From assembly GCA_003527885.1 (NCBI GenBank), contig DPWB01000091.1, positions 1 to 10,828 of the forward strand: a stretch of DNA of 10,828 nt, in the 5' to 3' direction. The translations under genes were made by a program, and so were the position numbers. This DNA comes from Candidatus Competibacteraceae bacterium (GTDB lineage: Bacteria; Pseudomonadota; Gammaproteobacteria; Competibacterales; Competibacteraceae). Shown one piece after another: positions 5,537-10,828 of this stretch (position 1 is the first letter of the stretch; each line of letters starts with the position of its first letter). Under the pieces are notes generated by a model, which did no database searches, was not told the origin of the DNA, and worked only from the letters and a program-made list of their open reading frames with translations.

Positions 5537-7507
5537 ATGACCTTGTCCGCCAAAGGCAACGATCCAGTGGATAGCGACTCTATGATGATTGCTTCGACCG
5601 ACGATGCGAGAGACCCGATCTTAAGGGCAACGCCCCCGCGCGCATCGGACGCGCTCAAGGCGGAAGCCGCCGACCCGGCCACCGCACCGACCCGGCTGGC
5701 GGAACTCGCCGCCCGGAGCGGGAAGCTGGCGCGGGTGGTGGCGCGCAATCCGGCCGCGCCAGCGGCCGCGCTGGAGCGGCTGGCCCACGAAAGCGATCCC
5801 GCGCTCCTGCAAGCGATCGCGGCCCATCCGGCGACACCTCTGGCCACCCTGCAACAACTCGCTGGACGCCTTCCCGAAGGGCTACTGGAAAATCCGGCGC
5901 TGGATTGGGTGTTGCTGGAAAATCCCACCTTTTTCCAAGAACTGAGTACGGACGCCCTCCGAGGGTTGGTCAGCCAGGAACGTTGTCCGGATTGGCTGCT
6001 CGGTCAGGCGGCGCTCGTCGGGGACGAACCCGTTCAGTTGGAAGTCTGCCGGCAGGCGGCGACGCCCGCCGAAACCTTGCGCGCCTTGCATGTCGCTCCC
6101 TCGGCCGCCGTGCGCGAAGCGGCTTCCTTGCACGTCGCGCTGGTGGGAGTCGTTGCGGACTGGCAAAACCGCCTGCGATTGGCGGTCATGCGGGCGTTGG
6201 AGTCACAACGGGGTACGCGCGCCATGGCCTTCCTGCGCCTTGCCGATCAAGTCAGCATCACAGGCCCTAAACCGGCGACCGCACTGTATCGAGTGCTCCG
6301 GGACATCGGCCGGCTGTACACCGACCGGGCGGTCATGGAGCGGCTCGCGCACCATCACCGTTGGCCGGTTCGCGGCATCGTGGCGTTGCGCCCAGATATT
6401 CCCGGCGATCTGCTCGATGGGTTGGCGCGGGATTCGCGCGAGGAGGTTCGTGCCGCTGTCGCCGGCAACCCCATCGTATCGCCCGCCTGCCTGCGGCGGC
6501 TGGCGGGCGACCCACGCTGGCCCGTTCGGCTGGTGGCCGCCCACCATCCGGACACGCCGGCCGATGGGCTGAAATCGCTGATGGCCGCGAAAAACGATGC
6601 GGTGCGCCAGGCTATCGCCGGCAATCCAGGACTGGCGGCGAACCATCTCCGGCGGCTTGCCAGCGACCCTGACCCCGCCGTGCGGGTCGCCGTGGCAGGA
6701 AATCCGGCCACGCCGACAACGGCCCTCGAACAGCTCGCCACCGATCTGGAGATCAAAGCTCGCCAAGCGGTGGCCGGCAACCCAAGTACGCCCGAAGAGA
6801 CCCTCAAACGCTTGGCCGGGGAGCCGGTCCGGCGCATTCGGGCTGCCATCGCGGGCAATCCGGCGGCCTCGGCCACCTTGCTGGAACGGTTGGCCAAGGA
6901 GGCGCCTTTCGAGGTTCTCCTGACGGTCGCCGGTAATCCGGCGGCGTCGAAAGCCTTGCTGAAACAGCTTGCCGCCGACCTTCATGGCGAAATTCGCCGG
7001 GCCGTCGCCGGCAATCCCGCCGCGCGCCGGTGGGGACTTCGCGTTCGCCTGCCCGAAGCGGCTGAAACCCCGGTCGATCCGACAGCCAAACCCGCCCTCG
7101 CTTCGGCCTTCGATCCTCTATTACCGCCCGCTACGCTCGAAGCGATGCTGGATTCCCAGGCGTATCCGGACTTCCAGTTGCTCGAACTCCTACGCGCCAA
7201 ACTCACGCGGCCAACCCGTGTTTTACCGCGCTCGGCTTCGCTTGCCGCGAAAACCGACGGCATTGGAACCCTGTTAACCGAGCAAGCCCAGGCGCTCGTC
7301 GTCCAAGGCGATTTGGGGAGCCGGTTGCTGGCGCTGCTCAGCCCGTGGGCGCCGGCGGCGGCTTTAGCCGAGCGCGGCCGCTCTCCGTGGTGGGAAGAAC
7401 GCGCCGCCATCGCCGCGCACCCCGCCACCTCACCCCTGATCCGCGCCAAGCTGGCCGAGGATGGCAACGCCGTGGTGCGGGCGGCGGCGCGGGTGACGTT
7501 GAGATGA
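5537..7507 (+). CDS. Large leucine-rich-repeat-variant (LRV) protein
   Basis: The 656-residue, probably cytoplasmic protein is built mainly of LRV/HEAT-like alpha-helical repeats of about 24 residues. The unit is recognisable as 'VAGNPATPxxxLxxLAxDPxxxVRxA', with well-preserved copies from about residue 309 to 515 (examples AGNPGLAANHLRRLASDPDP and AGNPSTPEETLKRLAGEP). Residues 40-184 form an N-terminal module shared with the protein encoded at 7560, including LENPALDWVLLENPTFFQEL and RCPDWLLGQAALV. A less repetitive middle (about 200-300) and a C-terminal helical region ending in further repeats (RAAIAAHPATSPLIRAKLAE) complete it. There is no signal peptide or membrane segment. LRV proteins are generally read as protein-interaction scaffolds, so here it may be an adaptor for the downstream ATPase/VWA pair. 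The start is set by gggggag at 5524-5530, inside a hairpin arm. The stop overlaps the next ATG. Confidence 0.88.
   Translation: MTLSAKGNDPVDSDSMMIASTDDARDPILRATPPRASDALKAEAADPATAPTRLAELAARSGKLARVVARNPAAPAAALERLAHESDPALLQAIAAHPATPLATLQQLAGRLPEGLLENPALDWVLLENPTFFQELSTDALRGLVSQERCPDWLLGQAALVGDEPVQLEVCRQAATPAETLRALHVAPSAAVREAASLHVALVGVVADWQNRLRLAVMRALESQRGTRAMAFLRLADQVSITGPKPATALYRVLRDIGRLYTDRAVMERLAHHHRWPVRGIVALRPDIPGDLLDGLARDSREEVRAAVAGNPIVSPACLRRLAGDPRWPVRLVAAHHPDTPADGLKSLMAAKNDAVRQAIAGNPGLAANHLRRLASDPDPAVRVAVAGNPATPTTALEQLATDLEIKARQAVAGNPSTPEETLKRLAGEPVRRIRAAIAGNPAASATLLERLAKEAPFEVLLTVAGNPAASKALLKQLAADLHGEIRRAVAGNPAARRWGLRVRLPEAAETPVDPTAKPALASAFDPLLPPATLEAMLDSQAYPDFQLLELLRAKLTRPTRVLPRSASLAAKTDGIGTLLTEQAQALVVQGDLGSRLLALLSPWAPAAALAERGRSPWWEERAAIAAHPATSPLIRAKLAEDGNAVVRAAARVTLR
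6461..7036 (+). repeat. Coding tandem repeats of LRV units
   Basis: Within the large LRV gene, the codons for Ala-Gly-Asn-Pro recur as gccggcaaycc-like sequences at 6461, about 6617, 6772, 6847, 6928 and 7007 (plus a variant gcaggaaatcc near 6695), each opening an LRV unit of about 24-26 codons. One copy at about 6541 has drifted to His-His-Pro-Asp. The units differ throughout at the DNA level, so this is an old protein repeat and not a recent tandem duplication. Confidence 0.8.
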
Positions 7508-7563
7508 CCGACTTCCCCATCAAACGCTTGCCGCCAAACCTCGGCCCGGACTTCTTCCGATGA
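7504..7563 (+). CDS. Possible 19-residue coupled mini-ORF
   Basis: An ATG at 7504 overlaps the stop of the large LRV gene (ATGA). The frame encodes MTDFPIKRLPPNLGPDFFR and ends with a TGA at 7561-7563 that overlaps the ATG of the second LRV gene (again ATGA). It therefore fills exactly the gap between the two genes. It has no clear ribosome-binding site and would be translated by re-initiation, mainly serving to carry ribosomes to the next gene, or as a micropeptide. I recognise no homology. It could also be chance: the gap is short and the frame is only 20 codons. Confidence 0.35.
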   Translation: MTDFPIKRLPPNLGPDFFR

Positions 7564-8123
7564 CTCAGCGACTGACTCATTCTCCGCCAACCGCACGACT
7601 GGCGCTCAAACGGGTTCGCCTCACGAGCGATCTCGAAGCTGAAGCCGCCGACATTCGCACGCCGCCCGAACGGCTGGCCGAACTGGCCAAACGTGGATTC
7701 GCCTGGATCGTGGCCGGCAATCCCGCCGCACCGCTCGCGACCTTGGAGATGCTGTCAGACTCGGCCGATCGGACCGTCCGCCGGGCGCTGGCGAACAATC
7801 CGGCCACGTCGGCCACCACCCTGCGCGCCCTGGCCGCGCAGTTTCCCGAACAATTTTTACAAAATCCGGCGCTGGAGCTGTTAATTCTGGAAAACCCCAA
7901 TTTCTTCAAAGAGTTACCGGATTCCGCCTCGGTCGCGCTGGTGGAGTGCGAGGCCTGCCCGGATTGGGTGTTGGCGCAAGTAGCGCTGGTGGAAGACGAG
8001 ACTCTCCAGCGCATGGCATGCGATCATCCGAACACCCCGCCGGCTACTCTGCGCGCCGGCGGCGCGGGCGACCCCGGCGAACCATCCGCCCGCAGCCTGA
8101 CCGGAGACAAGCGATGGACCTGA
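7560..8123 (+). CDS. Short LRV-repeat protein, paralogue of upstream gene
   Basis: The 187-residue product matches the N-terminal module of the large LRV protein along its length. The match runs LEAEAADIRTPPERLAELAK, AGNPAAPLATLEMLSDSAD, FLQNPALELLILENPNFFKE and ACPDWVLAQVALVEDETLQ. This suggests gene duplication followed by loss of the repeat-rich C-terminal part. A conserved Cys-Pro-Asp-Trp motif and a second Cys about 20 residues on (C133 and C154) occur in both paralogues. The final 20 residues (after TLRA) depart from the LRV pattern, and the frame runs 10 nt into the ATPase gene. Shifting by one base near 8058 gives ARATPANHPPAA and a TGA at 8098-8100, just before the ATPase ribosome-binding site, so the true end may be there. 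The role is presumably adaptor or scaffold, by inference. Confidence 0.75.
   Translation: MTQRLTHSPPTARLALKRVRLTSDLEAEAADIRTPPERLAELAKRGFAWIVAGNPAAPLATLEMLSDSADRTVRRALANNPATSATTLRALAAQFPEQFLQNPALELLILENPNFFKELPDSASVALVECEACPDWVLAQVALVEDETLQRMACDHPNTPPATLRAGGAGDPGEPSARSLTGDKRWT
8103..8106 (+). promoter_or_regulatory. Ribosome-binding site of MoxR ATPase gene
   Basis: The bases ggag, 7 nt before the ATG at 8114, choose this start over the longer open frame that begins at 7946. The 56 extra codons of that longer frame are an out-of-frame shadow of the LRV paralogue. Confidence 0.65.
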
Positions 8124-9124
8124 CCCCCGCCCAACTGACCCCTTACCTGACCCGCCTAGTGGAAGCCCGCCTGCTGTTGAGCACCATGATCTGGGGGCCG
8201 CCCGGCATCGGCAAATCTAGCATCGTCGCCCAAGTGGCCGAGGCGGCCGGGATCGCGCTGCTGGACGTGCGCCTGAGCCAGCTCGCGCCCACTGATCTGC
8301 GCGGTCTGCCGGTGGCCGACCCGCGGGCCCGCGCCAGCCGCTGGTATCCGCCAGAGTTTCTGCCCAAGACCGGCGCGGGTATCCTGTTTCTCGACGAGAT
8401 CAACATGGCGCCGCCGGCGATGCAAGGCGTGGCCCAGCAACTGATTCTCGACCGGCGGGTCGGTGGTTACCAGGTTCCGGAGGGCTGGCTGGTGTGGGCG
8501 GCGGGCAACCGCAAGGAAGATCGAGCCTCGGTGTTCGACATGCCCTCGCCGCTGGCTAACCGCTTCATCCACCTGACCGTGCTGCCGGACGCCGAGAGCT
8601 TCCGCCATTATGCGCTGGCTCGCGGCCTATCCGAGCCGGTGTTGGCCTTTTTGGCCTACCGCCCCAAGCTGCTGTACGTCCCCGACCCGCAGCGCCCGGC
8701 CTGGCCCTCCCCGCGCTCGTGGGCGATGGCGGGCGAACTGCACCGGCTGGGGCTCGACATCGCGCCGGCGGTCGGGGAGGGCGCGGCGGCCGAGTTCGCC
8801 GCTTTCACCACCTTGTATCGCAAGTTGCCCGACCTGGATGCCATCGCCGCCGGCGCGGCAGCCCCGCCGTTTCCCACCGAACCCTCGACGCGTTACGCCC
8901 TGACGCTGGGGTTGGCCGCGCGCGCCGTCGCGGTTCGGCCGGTGCTGAACGCCCTGGGTTATCTGGTCGCGCACGCCCCGGCGGAGTGGGTCAACCTGTT
9001 CGCCGTCGACCTGTTCCCGCTGCTGCGCCAACGCGGCCAGATCGGTCCCGTCTTCCACGAGATCGCCAAGGAACCTCGCTTCAAGGCATTCATGGCGAAC
9101 TACCGCGAACTGCTGGCCCCATGA
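8114..9124 (+). CDS. MoxR-family AAA+ ATPase
   Basis: The 336-residue product is a compact AAA+ ATPase of the MoxR/AAA_5 type, which uses ATP hydrolysis to remodel protein complexes and usually works with a VWA-domain partner. All core motifs are present: Walker A GPPGIGKS (28-35), Walker B ILFLDEIN (90-97), sensor 1 in WAAGNRKED (Asn132) and an arginine-finger candidate in SPLANRF (Arg150). The C-terminal lid is helical, about 230-336. There is no membrane segment. The start is set by ggag at 8103-8106. Its stop overlaps the ATG of the DUF2201/VWA gene (ATGA), the usual sign of translational coupling between subunits made in fixed ratio. The general assignment is secure. The substrate is not known; the neighbouring LRV and SPFH-like proteins are the obvious candidates. 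Confidence 0.93.
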   Translation: MDLTPAQLTPYLTRLVEARLLLSTMIWGPPGIGKSSIVAQVAEAAGIALLDVRLSQLAPTDLRGLPVADPRARASRWYPPEFLPKTGAGILFLDEINMAPPAMQGVAQQLILDRRVGGYQVPEGWLVWAAGNRKEDRASVFDMPSPLANRFIHLTVLPDAESFRHYALARGLSEPVLAFLAYRPKLLYVPDPQRPAWPSPRSWAMAGELHRLGLDIAPAVGEGAAAEFAAFTTLYRKLPDLDAIAAGAAAPPFPTEPSTRYALTLGLAARAVAVRPVLNALGYLVAHAPAEWVNLFAVDLFPLLRQRGQIGPVFHEIAKEPRFKAFMANYRELLAP

Positions 9125-10332
9125 GCGCGCCTGCCCCCGCTCTGGAGCGCCTGCTCAGCCGCGCCCTGCTGCGCCTGCGGGCGAAGAACCCGTTTTTTGC
9201 AACTCTTGCGCTGTTCGCTCGGCTGGAGGGACGCGCGGGCGTGAAAACCGCCGTCACCGACGGCCGCGCCATCTGGTTTAACCCCGACTATGTCGCCACC
9301 CTACAGCTGGAAGAATTTCAGGCCCTCTTGATCCACGAGGTCTTGCATTGCGCCCTGCTGCATCCACTGCGCCGAGGCAACCGCGAGCCGGCGCTGTGGA
9401 ACAGCGCCGCCGACATCGTCGTCAACGGCATGATCGCCGCCGATACCGGCTTGTCCCTGCCCAAGGATGCGGTCCGCGCGCCGGAGCTCGAAGCGTTGGC
9501 CGTCGAAGAGGTCTACGAAGCGTTGCTGGCCGGACGCCGGCCTTGTCCGATCCTGCCTGAAGCATGGCGCGATCTGCTGGAGCCGGCGGTGACCGGCCAC
9601 CACCAAGGCGGGGCGGTGGCGGACGAGGTGGTGAGCGAGGGCGAAATACTGCCCTGCGGGGCGGACCCGGACGAGCCGGGCGCTACACGACGACGGGCGG
9701 ATCTGGAAGCCTATTGGAAAACGGCGCTGCGCCAGGCCGAGGCCGTGGCGCGCGCCAGCGGGCAAGATGTCCTTCCAGCCGGGTTAGCGCGGGAGGTGGA
9801 GTGGGTCGAGGGGACGCGGCTGGACTGGCGCAGCCACCTGTGGCGGTTTGTGGTTCGCACGCCGAGTGATTTCAGCGGCTTCGACCGCCGCTTTGTCGGG
9901 CAGGGGCTGTATCTCGATGCGCTGGAGGGCGAGTCGGTGGCGGTGCGCATCGCCGTGGACACCAGCGGCTCGGTGAACGATGAACTCATCGGCCAGTTTC
10001 TGGGCGAGGTGCGCGGTATCCTCGCCGCCTATCCTCAAATCGACGCCCGGCTCTGGTATGCGGACGCCGCTCTATACGGTCCGTATGACCTGCGCGGTGA
10101 CCAGCCGTTGCCTGAACCCGTCGGTGGTGGCGGCACCTCGTTCCGGCCCTTCTTCGCCGCGTCGGAACAGGATGCCGCCCCCCGCCTCGGCGAGCGGCTG
10201 GCAGTCTATTTGACCGACGGTTACGGCGATTTCCCAAACCGCGCGCCGGAGGGGCCGGTGCTGTGGGTGGTCGCGCCGGGCGGGCTAGCCAGCGAGTCCT
10301 TCCCCTTCGGTGAGGTCGCCCGGCTGGCCTAA
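9121..10332 (+). CDS. DUF2201-type metallopeptidase-like/VWA protein
   Basis: The 403-residue product combines two domains. The N-terminal part (about 1-135) has the DUF2201 putative metallopeptidase pattern, with a zinc-binding HEVLH at 72-76 in LIHEVLHCALLH, a further His81 and a conserved WNSAADIVVN segment whose Asp98 could be a third ligand. The C-terminal part (about 270-400) is a VWA-like domain with a MIDAS motif DTSGS at 280-284 and LTDGYGDFP at about 364-372, preceded by the GGGGTSF motif often holding the third metal-binding residue. A variable linker includes ADLEAYWKTALRQAEAVARA. Such proteins are regular partners of MoxR ATPases, here coupled by an ATGA overlap. Whether the HExxH site is catalytic is unproven in this family. 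The long in-frame extension upstream to 8719 is a shadow of the ATPase gene. Confidence 0.92.
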   Translation: MSAPAPALERLLSRALLRLRAKNPFFATLALFARLEGRAGVKTAVTDGRAIWFNPDYVATLQLEEFQALLIHEVLHCALLHPLRRGNREPALWNSAADIVVNGMIAADTGLSLPKDAVRAPELEALAVEEVYEALLAGRRPCPILPEAWRDLLEPAVTGHHQGGAVADEVVSEGEILPCGADPDEPGATRRRADLEAYWKTALRQAEAVARASGQDVLPAGLAREVEWVEGTRLDWRSHLWRFVVRTPSDFSGFDRRFVGQGLYLDALEGESVAVRIAVDTSGSVNDELIGQFLGEVRGILAAYPQIDARLWYADAALYGPYDLRGDQPLPEPVGGGGTSFRPFFAASEQDAAPRLGERLAVYLTDGYGDFPNRAPEGPVLWVVAPGGLASESFPFGEVARLA

Positions 10333-10638
10333 GCGGGCCATCCAGATAAAAACGGACGATGTTGTTGGCATTTTATTATGGTTTTGGGGGAGCCTTGCGA
10401 AAACCGGCTCCAAGGGCGTGTTTAAAGCGCGGACGCTGGCTCCGGGGGACTGAAACCAGTGGCGCGGCGTCGAATGTGACCAATTACGGGCAACTGGTAA
10501 GGTATGGGGCGCTGTATCACCCATAAGCCATAGGGGATGTGGTATTTGCCGACCTGCTTTCTACTATAAGTCAAATTACGTGTTATGTATTACATATTTT
10601 ATATATCGAAATATCTGCTTTTATCCCCTGCTCTTCCA
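10333..10638. other. Intergenic region after cluster
   Basis: No convincing gene is visible here. A weak hairpin ggagcc/ggctcc (10389-10394 and 10406-10411) lies 56 nt after the VWA stop and might end the transcript, though no T run follows. The bases gttttgggggag at 10381-10392 repeat exactly the 12 bases at 5519-5530. From 10560 to 10618 the DNA is strongly AT-rich (tattttatatatcgaaatat) and could help promoter opening or bind a nucleoid protein. Confidence 0.4.
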
Positions 10639-10664
10639 CCCCCGATAACACCGGTTACCGGGGG
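10639..10664. promoter_or_regulatory. Inverted repeat next to promoter (possible operator)
   Basis: The arms cccccgataac (10639-10649) and gttaccggggg (10654-10664) pair over 11 positions with one A-C mismatch around the loop accg. The repeat ends directly before the -35 box at 10665. This position suits a regulator-binding site; alternatively it is a hairpin ending transcription from upstream, although it is followed by ttgacc and not a T run. Confidence 0.5.
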
Positions 10665-10692
10665 TTGACCGGGGCGCGGCGAAGCGTATACT
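10665..10692 (+). promoter_or_regulatory. Sigma70-type promoter
   Basis: A -35 box ttgacc (10665-10670; 5 of 6 consensus) and a -10 box tatact (10687-10692; 5 of 6) are separated by 16 bp. Transcription would begin at about 10699, some 50 nt before the GTG at 10751. This is the best-formed promoter in the window. Confidence 0.75.
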
Positions 10693-10750
10693 CGCGGGGG
10701 AGGATATGGTTCGACCGTTTTTTGACCCGACGACCGACCGGAGGTTGACG

Positions 10751-10828
10751 GTGCGCGCGTTCTTGACGGAGATGTTGCGGTCCGCCGTGGACCTGACAAA
10801 TGGTCCCTGGCCGGCGCTGGCGGCCCGC
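10751..10828 (+). CDS. 5' end of unidentified gene
   Basis: The frame is open to the end of the window. The GTG at 10751 is preceded at 7 nt by ggagg (10739-10743), and the promoter lies at 10665-10692. An in-frame ATG at 10706 (MVRPFFDPTTDRRLT) would add 15 residues, but its purine-rich ggagg is only 2 nt away and it would lie within about 7 nt of the predicted transcript start, so GTG is preferred. The visible peptide, read as VRAFLTEMLRSAV followed by DLTNGPWPALAAR, is not enough to name a family. It appears to be the first gene of a separately controlled operon. Confidence 0.55.
   Translation, partial: MRAFLTEMLRSAVDLTNGPWPALAAR

Noticed and set aside
6203..6985. Long minus-strand frame of 260 codons opposite the LRV repeats
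   Set aside because: It mirrors the repeated GC-rich codons of the LRV gene, has no ribosome-binding site and encodes no recognisable family.
6461..7036. Regularly spaced similar sequences as a possible CRISPR array
   Set aside because: The period is 72-81 bases, the copies vary throughout and they are in a single open frame coding for LRV units.
8719..9120. In-frame N-terminal extension of the DUF2201/VWA protein
   Set aside because: It lies wholly within the MoxR gene in another frame and is Arg/Pro-rich, as expected of a shadow. The ATG at 9121 overlaps the ATPase stop and begins the conserved domain.

Overview
The window looks like one end of a contig from a GC-rich bacterium, probably a gammaproteobacterium. 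The gene content (CHAT and CHASE2 proteins, leucine-rich-repeat-variant proteins, a MoxR ATPase with a DUF2201/VWA partner) would fit an environmental lineage such as Competibacteraceae. That placement is inferred from protein style only and is weak. The first 74 bases are not biological: they are a slightly corrupted Illumina Nextera P7/index/transposon-end adapter, so the left edge is a library or assembly artefact. A second partial transposon end at 196-208 suggests a chimeric join there too.

Layout, all on the + strand. (1) 75-3534 is a putative signalling operon: the 3' part of a CHAT-domain caspase-like protease, a CHASE2-domain membrane sensor with one N-terminal and about three C-terminal membrane segments, and a secreted FecR-like protein whose gene overlaps the sensor gene by 143 nt. 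(2) 3594-4346 is wreckage: an AAA_16-type ATPase broken by a probable one-base deletion and cut off, joined to the C-terminal part of an M32 carboxypeptidase in a markedly AT-richer stretch. (3) 4347-4876 has no convincing gene but contains an AT-rich palindrome. (4) 4877-10332 is a second, tightly organised cluster: a short SPFH/band-7 protein, a 656-residue LRV-repeat protein, a 19-codon mini-ORF, a shorter LRV paralogue, a MoxR-type AAA+ ATPase and a DUF2201-type protein combining an HExxH motif with a VWA-like MIDAS domain. Stop/start overlaps link the last five. (5) 10333-10828 is intergenic, then a strong sigma70-like promoter preceded by an inverted repeat, and the start of a gene that runs off the window.

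In the main cluster the AAA+ ATPase and the VWA/metallopeptidase protein form a recognisable MoxR-VWA pair, in which the ATPase is thought to remodel targets together with the VWA protein. The two LRV proteins probably act as protein-binding scaffolds or substrate adaptors, and the SPFH-like protein may be a scaffold or target. A long inverted repeat places the ribosome-binding site of the large LRV gene in a stem, which suggests translational control. The MoxR-VWA pair is known. The combination with SPFH, duplicated LRV proteins and a coupled mini-ORF is the best candidate here for a little-described system.
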